Part shown: positions 1 through 8,583 of the stretch, one piece after another
How positions within the stretch are numbered: position 1 is the first letter of the stretch
How the letters are laid out: every line of letters starts with the position of its first letter
Origin: Lelliottia sp. JS-SCA-14
GTDB lineage: Bacteria > Pseudomonadota > Gammaproteobacteria > Enterobacterales > Enterobacteriaceae
Length of the DNA stretch: 64,000 nt
Reading direction: 5' to 3'
Assembly (NCBI RefSeq): GCF_035593345.1
Contig: NZ_CP141606.1
Coordinates: forward strand, 4,030,001 to 4,094,000
Program-made: the position numbers and the translations under genes
The notes under the pieces: generated by a model
Databases searched by the model: none
Told to the model about the DNA's origin: nothing
The model's input: the letters and a program-made list of their open reading frames with translations, nothing else

Positions 1-354
1 CATGCGTTTTCGACCATGCCGGGCTGCGCGCCGTATAACATCAGCAAACGCGCCCTGCTTTCCCTGGTGCAGAGCCTGACGATTGAATGGGGCCCGGAGA
101 TCCGCACCGTCGGCATCGCCCCCGGCTTTATTGATACTCTCGGCAACCAGGCGTGGTTTGATTCCCACCCCGACGCGCAAATCGCCCGCGACCGCACCAT
201 CAAAAAACACCCCGTTGGGCGCATCGGTCGCCCGGATGAAGTCGGCGAATTATGCCTGTTCCTCGCCAGCGATAAGGCGGGCTTTATTGCGGGGACCACT
301 ATCGTGATGGACGGTGGCCGCAGCGCCATAATGCAGGATGAAGAAGATCTTTAA
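1..354 (+). CDS. Short-chain dehydrogenase/reductase, C-terminal part (cut by window edge)
   Basis: The reading frame is open from base 1, so the start lies outside the window. About 117 residues remain. They contain the SDR active-site pattern YNISK (Tyr-x-x-x-Lys), then a PG-type loop after the substrate-binding strand (GIAPGFIDT) and the usual SDR ending with GRIGRPDEVGELCLFLASDKAGFIAGTTIVMDGG. This is the C-terminal half of a classical NAD(P)-dependent oxidoreductase. The cofactor-binding TGxxxGIG motif is outside the window, so neither cofactor preference nor substrate can be inferred. The gene ends 9 bases before the stop of the convergent lipoprotein gene. Confidence 0.9.
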   Translation, partial: HAFSTMPGCAPYNISKRALLSLVQSLTIEWGPEIRTVGIAPGFIDTLGNQAWFDSHPDAQIARDRTIKKHPVGRIGRPDEVGELCLFLASDKAGFIAGTTIVMDGGRSAIMQDEEDL

Positions 355-363
355 GCTGTTCTG

Positions 364-1203
364 CTAACAGGCTGGCACGCCCTGTGCCAGCCATTGCGGC
401 CAGATAGCGGCCCAGTCAGAGCCATGGCTCATCCCGCTTATCACGGCCGTGCGAATACAGTTTCCGCCAACCGCCTGTACAAAACGGCGGGCGACGTCCG
501 GGGGAACGGTTTTGTCGGCCTCGCCGCTGAGATGAAGCTGCGGGATATGACGCAGCGCCTGAGCGCGATCGATGGCATTGATCGCACCGGGCATGGCGCT
601 CACCTGATGCAGCGCATTCACATAAGCGACATCCAGATTCCCCGCCACCGTGCGTAGCGAGCGCACATCCGTTCGCCTTTCCGCCAGCAGCGCCGCGATA
701 TTTCCGCCGCCCGAATATCCCGTTAAATCAAGCTGAACGCCTGGGTAGCGCGCCACAAACCGATCGAGCGCCTCGTTCATTGACTCCAGTACAACGGGTG
801 AAAAACGATCCTCCGTCCACCAGCGAACGCTGCACTCAGCGGGCAACGGCGGCCCGGCAAACTGGCAGGGCCTGGCGAGATACAGCACGCTGGCTTGCGT
901 ATCGGCAGCGGCCAGCGTCAGGCCGACCGGGTTATGGGGCGTTGGATCGTCCGAAGGCCGCGTGCGGCTTTGCCAGGCAAACCCATCCCCTTCGATGTAG
1001 ACGTGTAATGACCTGACCGGCGGGGTCATTCGACTCCAGCTGGCAATCAGAAAGTCATTCGTCTGCACATTCTCTCTGGTAAGACCTGCCTGTTGCGCAA
1101 TTTGGCTCGCCGTATTGCGCGGTTGTACTGCAGCACAGCCTGTAAATAAAAAAGATAAGCTAATCAATAAGACTGCGAAGAATATATTCTCTTTAACCCA
1201 CAT
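364..1203 (-). CDS. Putative alpha/beta-hydrolase lipoprotein
   Basis: 279 residues. The N-terminus is a lipoprotein signal: a positive start, a hydrophobic stretch and the lipobox LFTGC, with the lipidated cysteine at residue 23. The rest fits an alpha/beta-hydrolase: nucleophile elbow GYSGGG with Ser164, a candidate acid Asp230 in SGEAD, and a candidate His260 in GMSHGSDW. It is therefore probably a membrane-anchored, periplasm-facing esterase or lipase-like enzyme of unknown substrate. It is divergent from the autotransporter gene (190 bp between starts) and convergent with the SDR gene. The hydrolase class is inferred from motif order only. Confidence 0.75.
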   Translation of the reverse strand: MWVKENIFFAVLLISLSFLFTGCAAVQPRNTASQIAQQAGLTRENVQTNDFLIASWSRMTPPVRSLHVYIEGDGFAWQSRTRPSDDPTPHNPVGLTLAAADTQASVLYLARPCQFAGPPLPAECSVRWWTEDRFSPVVLESMNEALDRFVARYPGVQLDLTGYSGGGNIAALLAERRTDVRSLRTVAGNLDVAYVNALHQVSAMPGAINAIDRAQALRHIPQLHLSGEADKTVPPDVARRFVQAVGGNCIRTAVISGMSHGSDWAAIWPQWLAQGVPAC

Positions 1204-1393
1204 ATCCGTGAATCACTTAAGTAAAATTAAAAACAACACTATTTCTATGGGAAAATTCCACCCAGAAATAATTAAGCAAAGCTTATTGTTTTTTGCAACA
1301 AATTGTATATTCTGCGCCCGAACAATATCGGATTAATCCGAAGTTTATTTATCTGCAATTTTTACAACAATCGCAACTTTGTGACGGCACACC
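1204..1393. promoter_or_regulatory. AT-rich divergent promoter region, lipoprotein gene / autotransporter
   Basis: This 190-bp gap lies between two divergently transcribed genes and is much richer in A and T than either. Promoters for both must lie here. I could not pick out a convincing sigma-70 pair or operator by eye. The autotransporter start at 1394 has only a weak Shine-Dalgarno (GACGG). Confidence 0.4.
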
Positions 1394-4225
1394 ATGAGAA
1401 AAAAATACCTAAGCCAGCTGATCTCTTTGCTGGTGGCTTCAACGGCGGCGCAGGGGCTGCTGACGACACACTCTATCGCTTCATCGGACGTTATCATTGA
1501 TGCACCAATAACTGAATTCAGCAACACCGGAATCATTGAAAACCTCGATCCCTTCCGTACGGGCAGCATTGTGACAGTCACCCCCACCGGGGTTGTGGAT
1601 AGTTTTATTAACCACGGCACCATCCAGAATATGCCGAATAATATATTTCTCGGCTCGAACAATACTGGCGCAGTGGGGAATAACGGTCACATCCTTAATC
1701 TGTTCAATACCAGCACAGGAACAATCACGGGCTATCGCGGGATTAATAACGCGGGCACCATTGATTATTTAACCAATGATGGCGTTATTACCGCCGCCAA
1801 TAATAATATGATGCCGATGCCGGGACAAAATGGGGCCATTTACAACCAGGGTCTCATTGGCACGCTGCACAATACCGGAACGCTTCAGACCGGCACCCTC
1901 AATTTTTTCGGCAGTGCAGGTGTTGTGAACTGGGGAACGATCAATTCTGTTATTAACGATGGTTTAATTAGCGGCAGCGCGGACGGTATTACCAACCACG
2001 GCAGCATCGGCACTATCGAAAATAACAGCCGCATCGCCGGGATTAATAATGGCATCAATGCTAATAGTTCAAGCGGAAATTCCATCGCAGAGATCGTTAA
2101 CAACGGTGAAATCACCGGCGGTTTGTACGGAATTTATCTCACAAGCTACAGCGATCAAAATCCCACCACCCTGATTACTAACAACGGTACGCTGAGCGGG
2201 GGAAGCACCGCCCTGTATGTATTTACCTATACCAATTCCAGCGCGGACGTCACGCTCACCAACAGCGGGACGGTTAAGGGGGATATTTTCTCCCAAAGTT
2301 CAACGCCGTTAACCATTAATGGCGGCATACATACCACAGGGACGCTAACCGGTCAGAATGGCATTGGTCAGATCACCAGCCAGAGCTCAGAGGTGATTTT
2401 TGGTACGGGTTCCCTGCTGCTGAACGATAACGTGAATGCTGCGACGGTACAGAACAATGGCGCAGCGCTGCAGGTGAACGGCGACATTTCGATTGTCGGG
2501 GATTATAACCAGAAAGCCGCCGCTACGCTTATCTCTGGTATCTCCGATCTGGCCACGCAAGACGGGTTTTTAACCGCCGACACCGGATATGGCCGCCTGA
2601 ACGTCATCGGCAACGCCACGATTGACGCGGGTTCCAGCGTTAATCTACTGCGCACCGGTGCTACCTATCAGTTCGCTGAAGGCCAGCGTTATGTGGTGAT
2701 CACTGCCACAGGCTCGGGGACGGAGTACAACGCGGATAAGCTTAACTATCAGGCGATTGGCTATCACGGCGCGGTGAATGGCTCAGTCTACGAGGACGGC
2801 GCGAATAGGGCGCTGGTGTTAACCGTCGGCGCGGAGCCAGTGGTGGTTCCACCGGTTGTGACGCCTCCGGTTGTCACGCCGCCAGTGGTGACTCCACCTG
2901 TGGTAACGCCTCCGGTTGTGACACCGCCTGTTGTCACTCCACCTGTGGTAACGCCTCCGGTCGTGACACCGCCTGTTGTCACTCCACCTGTGGTGACGCC
3001 TCCGGTTGTGACACCGCCTGTTGTCACTCCACCTGTGGTGACGCCTCCGGTTGTGACACCGCCGACTCAGCCAACGCCGAAACCTGGGCTGGCGACCATC
3101 CCAGGCGCCACCGCGGCACTGGGCGGTCTGGCGAGCTACACCGGTATCTCTTCTCCACAGCTGCTGGATCTGTACAACGCCTCACTGGCGATCAAAGGCA
3201 AAGACGAAGCCAACCGCGCGGGCGAGAAACTCTCTCCGGGTCAGAATCTCAACACCAGCTCAGCGGCTGCGGTAGCCACCTCCACCGCACAGGCTGTGGT
3301 CGGGGCGCACATTGATGCGGTGCGCAATCCGCACACCTCCGGCACCAGCGGCGTGGCGACCGGGGATGACTACGCCAGCAACTGGATCGTCTGGGGCCAG
3401 CCGTTTGGCGGCTATGCGCGTCAGGACAGCACGGCTGAAATCAGCGGCTATACGGCGAAATTTGGCGGACTGATCATGGGCGCTGACCGCTCGCTCGGCG
3501 ACGACTGGCGTCTGGGCGCTGCCGTGAACTACAGCAACACCTCCGTTCACGGAAAAGGCAACCTGAGCGGTAACACCTCCACCGCAGATAACTACGGCAT
3601 CATCGGTTACGCCGGTTACACGGGCTCGCCATGGTATCTGAACCTCTCAGCGGGTGTGAACCGCCAGAACTACAGCTCCGTTCGCCGCGCGGACTTCACC
3701 GGATTCTCCGGCGCTGCCCAGGGCAAGTTCAACGGTCAATCTGTCACCCTGCAAACGGAGTTCGGCTATCCGATCAAACTGCCAGCCGACGTGGTGATCA
3801 CGCCGCTCGCCAGCCTGACCTATGGTTATCAACACGTTGATGACTATAGGGAAACCGGCGGCAACGGCATGGCGCTCGACGTGAGCAGCACGCATTCCCA
3901 GTCGGTCGTGAGCGACATCGGAGCCCGCGTCGAGAGAACCTTTGCGACGGGTCTCGGTAACCTGACGCCTTTCGCGCAGGTCTCCTGGATCCATCAGTAC
4001 GATAACCGCCAGGTGAGCAGCCATGCGACCTATGCCGCCGACGCCGTGGGTGAAACCAGCTTTATCACCAAAGGCGCGTCGCCAGTGGAGGATATGGCGG
4101 GCGTTGCAGTCGGCAGCACGCTGTACGACGCGAACGACCTGAGCCTGGACGCGCGCTACGATCTGCAGGCGGGCGATCGCTATCAGGCGCACACCTTCAG
4201 CCTGCGACTGCGGAAGATGTTCTGA
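1394..4225 (+). CDS. Type Va autotransporter with beta-helix passenger and VVTPP-repeat linker
   Basis: 943 residues. Residues 1 to about 30 form a signal peptide (MRKK start, hydrophobic core, HSIAS before the mature part). Residues about 35-480 are a passenger of degenerate units with the pattern N-x-G-x-I (NHGTI, NNGEI, NSGTV), typical of a right-handed beta-helix. Residues 481-557 are a proline/valine linker with 14 tandem VVTPP units. The last 280 or so residues form the outer-membrane beta-barrel translocator and end in the C-terminal phenylalanine (RKMF) used for BAM insertion. No protease or lipase catalytic motif is visible in the passenger, so a role in adhesion or aggregation is the best inference. 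The gene stands alone, with no operon partner. Confidence 0.88.
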   Translation: MRKKYLSQLISLLVASTAAQGLLTTHSIASSDVIIDAPITEFSNTGIIENLDPFRTGSIVTVTPTGVVDSFINHGTIQNMPNNIFLGSNNTGAVGNNGHILNLFNTSTGTITGYRGINNAGTIDYLTNDGVITAANNNMMPMPGQNGAIYNQGLIGTLHNTGTLQTGTLNFFGSAGVVNWGTINSVINDGLISGSADGITNHGSIGTIENNSRIAGINNGINANSSSGNSIAEIVNNGEITGGLYGIYLTSYSDQNPTTLITNNGTLSGGSTALYVFTYTNSSADVTLTNSGTVKGDIFSQSSTPLTINGGIHTTGTLTGQNGIGQITSQSSEVIFGTGSLLLNDNVNAATVQNNGAALQVNGDISIVGDYNQKAAATLISGISDLATQDGFLTADTGYGRLNVIGNATIDAGSSVNLLRTGATYQFAEGQRYVVITATGSGTEYNADKLNYQAIGYHGAVNGSVYEDGANRALVLTVGAEPVVVPPVVTPPVVTPPVVTPPVVTPPVVTPPVVTPPVVTPPVVTPPVVTPPVVTPPVVTPPVVTPPVVTPPVVTPPTQPTPKPGLATIPGATAALGGLASYTGISSPQLLDLYNASLAIKGKDEANRAGEKLSPGQNLNTSSAAAVATSTAQAVVGAHIDAVRNPHTSGTSGVATGDDYASNWIVWGQPFGGYARQDSTAEISGYTAKFGGLIMGADRSLGDDWRLGAAVNYSNTSVHGKGNLSGNTSTADNYGIIGYAGYTGSPWYLNLSAGVNRQNYSSVRRADFTGFSGAAQGKFNGQSVTLQTEFGYPIKLPADVVITPLASLTYGYQHVDDYRETGGNGMALDVSSTHSQSVVSDIGARVERTFATGLGNLTPFAQVSWIHQYDNRQVSSHATYAADAVGETSFITKGASPVEDMAGVAVGSTLYDANDLSLDARYDLQAGDRYQAHTFSLRLRKMF
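2855..3064 (+). repeat. Tandem 15-bp coding repeat, 14 units of VVTPP
   Basis: Fourteen consecutive 15-bp units each encode Val-Val-Thr-Pro-Pro (residues 488-557 of the autotransporter). From about the fourth unit the synonymous codon choice repeats every three units, giving a 45-bp higher-order period: a GTGGTRACGCCTCCG unit, a GTYGTGACACCGCCT unit, then a GTTGTCACTCCACCT unit. The unit length is a multiple of three, so gain or loss of units would change linker length without shifting the frame. Confidence 0.95.
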
Positions 4226-4340
4226 TTGATGTGAGGGCTGCTGATCGCTGGACGCGTTCAAAAGCCCTTTGTAAAAGCAGTGGAATCGTTCCGTTCACTT
4301 TGGTTTCTCTGCTTCCTGTCCATTTCTCTGCGGTGAACGT

Positions 4341-4853
4341 GTTAAGGGGGCCGCCGCCCCCTTAACAATCCCGGCTCCCGGCAAAGAAAATCGCCGCTTC
4401 GCGGTGCCTTCAGCTTATTCCTTCCAGCTGACGGGGACGGGCGCAGGTAACATCCCTGTAAGTCGCGCCCTCGACGCACATCCCTGTGCGTCGCCCCTAC
4501 CTCCAGTCAACGCCTCAGCGATTTTCAGCCGGACTCCCGCTCCCTCAACCTTCACAGCTGTCTGAATGTGGCACCGGTGTGGGTCCCCGCAGAAATCGGC
4601 GAACCGGAGGCCGGATGACAAGGGCTGGACGCCATGGATGGCGGCCAGAGGCGAAACGAGACAGGACAAAATTGCCAGGAGCAATTTTGAACAGCGCTTG
4701 CGCTGGCCCCGAAGGGGCGAGTCCCATGGATGGGACGAGTAATCACGAGTCGAGCCGACCGCAGGCAGCAGGCCGGGAGGTGAGCGCAGTGCGAAGCACC
4801 GATTTCATGGCGGGGCGCGGGGATTGACAAGGGGGCCGCGTAGCCCCCTTGTC
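4341..4853. repeat. Palindrome-rich noncoding element with a G-rich hairpin at each end
   Basis: This is the gene-free stretch between the autotransporter and the anti-sigma gene. It starts with a perfect 10-bp stem (4341-4350 with 4357-4366, GTTAAGGGGG) and ends with a perfect 11-bp stem (4826-4836 with 4843-4853, GACAAGGGGGC). Both stems share an AAGGGGGC-type core. Inside are more hairpins: GACGCACA/TGTGCGTC (4473-4492), GCCAT/ATGGC (4631-4642), AAAATTGC/GCAATTTT (4668-4688), AGCGC/GCGCT (4693-4704), GCCCC/GGGGC (4706-4718) and GTCCCAT/ATGGGAC (4721-4736). No convincing coding sequence is present. It could be a non-autonomous dispersed repeat or a structured RNA; the sequence alone does not decide. 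Confidence 0.6.
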
Positions 4854-4931
4854 ACGTTCACAGGTGATACAGGTTTAATATTCTGCTGAACATAAGGTGA
4901 ACGGAACACCCTCTAATGCCAGATAGAATCA

Positions 4932-5564
4932 TCAAGGCAGTGGGATCGCCACCCACTTCCACCCCAGACCCACCGTGGCGACCACAATGGTGAAGATCGC
5001 CGCCAGATGCAGCGCAAAATCCAGCGGATGCACTTCGACCGGATGACAGAACGACAGCAAAGTTAGCGCCATGCAGGCCACGCCCGCCCCGGCAGTGGCG
5101 AGACTTTGCAGAGGATGCAGACTGCGGGTGCGCCGCAAATAACCGATCGCCAGCAGCATCATCGGCGCGCTGACGGTCATCATAAAGACGTAGCAATTCA
5201 CCTCATCCCGGTGATGCGTCAGGGATGTCTGCCCCAGATTCGCCAGCACGCAGCCCAGCCACAGAACCAGCAGCGGCATAAACCCTTTCCAGCTCAGCGG
5301 GCGACGACCCGGAATGCTGAGTAAAAACGCGTTACGGATCGCCAGAACGCCCATCACAAACGTCAGTCCCAGCTGAAGCAGGGCCAAAAACGCCCCGGAC
5401 TGCGCCCAGTCCGTCGCCACGCGCTGTAACAGCAAACTGCTCAGCCACCCGCTCGGGAGCGCCATCAGCGTCCACGCCAGCGCACGCCAGCCATCGGGCC
5501 ACGGGCGTTTGACGGGCAGCGCCTGCTGACTCAGTTTTTCAATTAACAGCTCATGATCGGTCAT
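4932..5564 (-). CDS. NrsF-type (DUF1109) membrane anti-sigma factor
   Basis: 210 residues with about six hydrophobic helices after a short cytoplasmic N-terminus. The layout fits the NrsF/DUF1109 family, integral-membrane anti-sigma factors of SigF-like ECF sigma factors. Two cysteines, Cys124 (in EVNCYV) and Cys173 (in SFCHP), are 49 residues apart, close to the spacing of the two metal- or oxidant-sensing cysteines described in Caulobacter NrsF. The gene overlaps the 3' end of the ECF sigma gene by 14 bp, so the two are translationally coupled, as expected for a sigma/anti-sigma pair. Its likely job is to hold the sigma factor at the membrane until the cysteines react. Confidence 0.82.
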   Translation of the reverse strand: MTDHELLIEKLSQQALPVKRPWPDGWRALAWTLMALPSGWLSSLLLQRVATDWAQSGAFLALLQLGLTFVMGVLAIRNAFLLSIPGRRPLSWKGFMPLLVLWLGCVLANLGQTSLTHHRDEVNCYVFMMTVSAPMMLLAIGYLRRTRSLHPLQSLATAGAGVACMALTLLSFCHPVEVHPLDFALHLAAIFTIVVATVGLGWKWVAIPLP

Positions 5565-6111
5565 GGTTCGCTCCCATCCGGCGAAGAGAGGTGATGGCCC
5601 TGTGCAGCAGGGATTTCACCGCCGGGATCGTCAAATTATATCGGCTTGCGGCCTGCGCAAGGGTCATTTCCTGCAGGTGAATATGCTCCACGATTTCCCG
5701 CTGGCGCGCGGGCAGTCTGTCGAGGATCAGCGTCAGCTCCTCCTGAACGTCCTGATGTTCCGCACTCTCCGTGGCTGCAACGTCCACCAGCGCCGCTTCC
5801 GTATCCGTCTCGCGGCGCAATGTCCGCCCTCGATGGCGCAAGGCATCGACCGTGCGGGCCTGGGTAATCGCCATCAGCCATGGCAAAAAGGGACAGCCCG
5901 GATCGTAGGTATGGCGCACCCGATGCACCGTCAGCAGCACATCCTGGATGACATCCTCCACCAGCACCGGGTCGGAGATCTGGCGGCGCACGAGGGTGCG
6001 AATCGCCGGGACAATCGCCCGCAACAGCTGGGTATAGGCATGACGATCCCCGGCCTGCGCTTTGGTCATCAGCTCAGGCCAGGCCTCGCGCGGGGCAAAC
6101 CCGTTATCCAT
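5551..6111 (-). CDS. ECF-type RNA polymerase sigma factor (SigF-like)
   Basis: 186 residues, the usual ECF size. Sigma region 2 lies at about residues 15-85 (includes DVIQDVLLTVHR and the -10 recognition segment FLPWLMAITQARTVDALR). Region 4 lies at about 125-178 (LPARQREIVEHIHLQEMTLAQAA plus a helix-turn-helix). There is no region 1 or 3. It overlaps the NrsF-type gene downstream and follows the DsbD-like gene by 20 bp on the same strand, so it probably transcribes its own operon. The inducer is inferred from the NrsF cysteines and the redox genes to be oxidant or metal stress in the envelope. Confidence 0.88.
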   Translation of the reverse strand: MDNGFAPREAWPELMTKAQAGDRHAYTQLLRAIVPAIRTLVRRQISDPVLVEDVIQDVLLTVHRVRHTYDPGCPFLPWLMAITQARTVDALRHRGRTLRRETDTEAALVDVAATESAEHQDVQEELTLILDRLPARQREIVEHIHLQEMTLAQAASRYNLTIPAVKSLLHRAITSLRRMGANHDRS

Positions 6112-6131
6112 ATTCCGCCATGACGGTTACC

Positions 6132-7364
6132 TCATGCTTTTTTGTCAGCAGCCTGATTCAGGGCGTTGACCACAATCGACGGCGTCAGCACCTGCGGGAG
6201 CACTTTCGGCGCGCTTCCGTCCGCCGGATAGACCACGTACAGCGGCAATCCACCCTGCCCGAAGGCGTTCATCGCGTCATCAATATCGGCGTTAAATTTG
6301 GTGGAATCCGCCACCATATAGACCGCGCCGGTGCGCGCCATCGCCTCTTTCACCGCCTGCGTGGAGAGCGAGGTGCGATCGTTCACCTGACAGGTGATGC
6401 ACCATGACGCGGTGAAGTTCACAAAGATGGCTTTGCCGTGACCGCGCATCGCTTCCACGCTCTGCGGCGACCACTTCACCGGCGCGATATTTTCCGCCAC
6501 CAGGTTAGCGGGCTGTGCCGATCCGGTGTTGATTGCCTTAGGCAACGGCGCAATCGCCACGACAAAAAACGCCACCGTGAACGCCAGCAGCACTCGATAA
6601 GACTGCCCAAGATAGCGTCGGCGTTGGGCGATGCCATACAGCCAGGCGGCAAAGCTCACCACCACGGCGCTCGCCAGCATCACCGCCAGCGCCGTAGTCC
6701 CGGCCTGCTGCGCCAGGACCCATACCAGCCAGGCAAAAGCGCCCAGCATCGGGAAGGACAGTCCGCGTTTCAGCACGTCCATCCACGCGCCGGGGCGCGG
6801 CAGTCGACGAGCTATCGCCGGGAACAGCGAGACGAGGGTAAAGGGCGCAGCAAAACCGAGCGCCAGAGCAAAGAAAATCGCCAGCGAAACCGCAGGCGGC
6901 TGAACCAGCGCGTAGCCTACCGCCCCCGCCATAAACGGCGCGGAGCACGGCGTGGCAACGATAATGGCCAGCGCGCCCGTCAGGGCCGAACGGACAAACG
7001 CCCCGCGACCGACGGAGATCTCCCCGGCCCGCTGGAGCGACAGCCCGACTTCAAACACTCCGAGCAGGTTGAGCGCGGCCCCGAGAATAATCAGCGCCAG
7101 CACGGCGATCACCAGCGGAGACTGCAGCTGGAAGCCCCATCCGACAGCCGTTCCCCCGGCGCGCAATGCCAGCAGCAGCGCCGCCAGCGCCATCATGGTA
7201 AAGATGACGCCGAGCAGAAACCCGAATCCTTCAGTCCGTGCGCTGGCGGTGTCGCCCTGATGGCGCATGATCCCCAGCGCTTTCAGGGAGATCACCGGAA
7301 AGACGCAGGGCATGAAATTCAGGATCACGCCGCCCAGAAAGGCGGCAAAAATGGCGGTTAACAT
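6132..7364 (-). CDS. DsbD/ScsB-like membrane thiol electron transporter
   Basis: 410 residues. The first 275 or so form a DsbD-beta-type membrane domain with its two redox cysteines, Cys20 (NFMPC) and Cys140 (ATPCSAP). A C-terminal thioredoxin-fold (gamma) domain carries the SWCITC motif, Cys322 and Cys325. The N-terminal periplasmic alpha domain of classical DsbD is absent, so another periplasmic protein must accept the electrons. The peroxiredoxin gene immediately upstream (31 bp gap) is the obvious candidate. Known ScsB/DsbD systems pass reducing power from cytoplasmic thioredoxin to envelope peroxiredoxins, so electron supply to the peroxidase is the inferred role. Confidence 0.85.
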   Translation of the reverse strand: MLTAIFAAFLGGVILNFMPCVFPVISLKALGIMRHQGDTASARTEGFGFLLGVIFTMMALAALLLALRAGGTAVGWGFQLQSPLVIAVLALIILGAALNLLGVFEVGLSLQRAGEISVGRGAFVRSALTGALAIIVATPCSAPFMAGAVGYALVQPPAVSLAIFFALALGFAAPFTLVSLFPAIARRLPRPGAWMDVLKRGLSFPMLGAFAWLVWVLAQQAGTTALAVMLASAVVVSFAAWLYGIAQRRRYLGQSYRVLLAFTVAFFVVAIAPLPKAINTGSAQPANLVAENIAPVKWSPQSVEAMRGHGKAIFVNFTASWCITCQVNDRTSLSTQAVKEAMARTGAVYMVADSTKFNADIDDAMNAFGQGGLPLYVVYPADGSAPKVLPQVLTPSIVVNALNQAADKKA

Positions 7365-7395
7365 AGCGAACCTCGAAGGCGAAAGTCGGCGTTAA

Positions 7396-7947
7396 TTACG
7401 AGTGCGATTTCGCATAAAGCTTGACGGCATCCATCGTTTTCTGGATGTGCGCATCCGGGTTGCGGTCCGTGTAGCTGAGCAGGATTTTGCCGTCCGGCGC
7501 AATCACAAACGAGGTGCGATCCGAGAGCGTTTTGCCGTTCACTTTCATCAGGGTTTCATATTCGGTCGCCACTTTGGCACCGGGATCGGCAGCCACGGCG
7601 AACTTATCGCGGCACTCGAGTTTCGAAAACTCATCCACCTGATCGACATTCCCGGCGGTCACCCCCACCACCGTCGCGCCCAGTTTTTTGAAATCATCCG
7701 TCGCTTCCGCAAACGCGTGGGCCTCCAGCGTGCAGCCTTTGGTAAACGCCGCCGGGAAGAAATAGAGCACCACCGGCCCTTTTTGCAGCGCCTGCTGCAA
7801 CGTAAAGGTCAGCGGTTTACCGCCCAGCGCGCCCTGCAGGGTAAAGTCTGGCGCTTTGGCTCCGGCTTCCAGCGCGGCCTGGGTGTTCATGGAAAAGAGT
7901 GAAAGCGTCAGTACGGCGGCGGCGGACAAGGTTTTCAAAGTTTTCAT
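7396..7947 (-). CDS. Exported AhpC/TSA-family peroxiredoxin
   Basis: 183 residues from the chosen ATG. An in-frame ATG four codons upstream (7959) exists, but GGAG lies at a good distance only from the 7947 ATG, so that start is preferred. Residues 1-24 form a Sec signal (LSLFSMNTQA), so the enzyme acts in the periplasm. The peroxidatic cysteine is Cys72 in PAAFTKGCTLEAHAF, and a candidate resolving cysteine is Cys112 in KLECRDKF. It is the first gene of the redox operon. Upstream lies an inverted repeat GGGCTA/TAGCCC (7971-7976 and 7994-7999) that may belong to its promoter. Expected reaction: reduction of peroxides with electrons from the DsbD-like partner. Confidence 0.87.
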   Translation of the reverse strand: MKTLKTLSAAAVLTLSLFSMNTQAALEAGAKAPDFTLQGALGGKPLTFTLQQALQKGPVVLYFFPAAFTKGCTLEAHAFAEATDDFKKLGATVVGVTAGNVDQVDEFSKLECRDKFAVAADPGAKVATEYETLMKVNGKTLSDRTSFVIAPDGKILLSYTDRNPDAHIQKTMDAVKLYAKSHS

Positions 7948-8021
7948 GGTCAACTCCATCGGGGAAAAGTGGGCTATCTGAATAATAGTTCGTTAGCCCG
8001 CGAACAAAAGTTTCGCCCGCC

Positions 8022-8057
8022 CATAAAAAAACATCCGCAAGGGGGGACTTGCGGATG
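8022..8057 (-). terminator. Rho-independent terminator after the holin gene
   Basis: A perfect 10-bp stem (8032-8041 with 8048-8057, CATCCGCAAG/CTTGCGGATG) is followed on the minus strand by a run of seven T. It lies 58 bases past the holin stop codon and upstream of the peroxiredoxin promoter, so it separates the chitinase locus from the redox operon. Confidence 0.9.
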
Positions 8058-8115
8058 CAGGGCTGGCGCTTCAACGAGGAGATGCCTCCAGCTTACCAGG
8101 CTCGAATATTGAAGA

Positions 8116-8460
8116 TCATTTAACAGGAGAACCCGTCGCTTTATCGGCAAACTCAGCAATTTTCTTACCCAGGATGGTAATGATCGGCCCAGAAAACACG
8201 CCCCCTAACCCGGCGATCATCAACACTTTGTCGTTCTGTCCATTATGTGCCAGCACCACCACGCTTAATATAAAACCGCTGAAGCATGACATCACGATTT
8301 GGCACAGAATGCCGGGAAAATCACTGAAAGCGATGCGGCCATGTTTTAGCATGATAAAACGAACCACACCTCCCCATGCAGCCATCGCAAAGATGGATAA
8401 AATAACGGCACGATCGACGTTAATAATATCCCTGAATGTTGTTGTTGCTACGCTAACCAT
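8116..8460 (-). CDS. Phage-type holin of the chitinase locus
   Basis: 114 residues from the ATG at 8460. GGAGG sits 8 bases before this codon, whereas the longer frame (to 8547) has no such site. Three hydrophobic segments, at about residues 18-38, 48-70 and 78-98, are separated by short charged loops, and the tail is charged (KKIAEFADKATGSPVK). This size and topology match phage holins; the sequence reminds me of the LydA-like three-helix type. No other phage structural gene is nearby. With the GH108 endolysin at 11729-12265 it makes up a lysis pair inside a chitinase locus. It is separated from the upstream GH19 gene by a terminator-like hairpin. Confidence 0.75.
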   Translation of the reverse strand: MVSVATTTFRDIINVDRAVILSIFAMAAWGGVVRFIMLKHGRIAFSDFPGILCQIVMSCFSGFILSVVVLAHNGQNDKVLMIAGLGGVFSGPIITILGKKIAEFADKATGSPVK

Positions 8461-8583
8461 AAAAGACACCTCCGAACAGATGAAATCAATATCGTGAATA
8501 AGAAAAGAGTACCGGAGCGAAAATAAAGTTAAAAACCACGTTTTCACACTTCTGTTGATGAGAACTATCCTGATGAAATACCA

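Noticed and set aside
2788-3027. Minus-strand frame encoding a threonine-glycine repeat protein
   Set aside because: It is the exact antisense of the VVTPP repeat of the autotransporter and has no start signal of its own.
2855-3064. Regular repeats that could suggest a CRISPR array
   Set aside because: Units are 15 bp, directly abutting, in frame within a coding sequence, with no spacers or cas genes.
4415-4830. Several 60-110-codon frames on both strands in the palindromic element
   Set aside because: They overlap each other in many frames, cross perfect hairpins and show no protein-like composition or ribosome-binding site.
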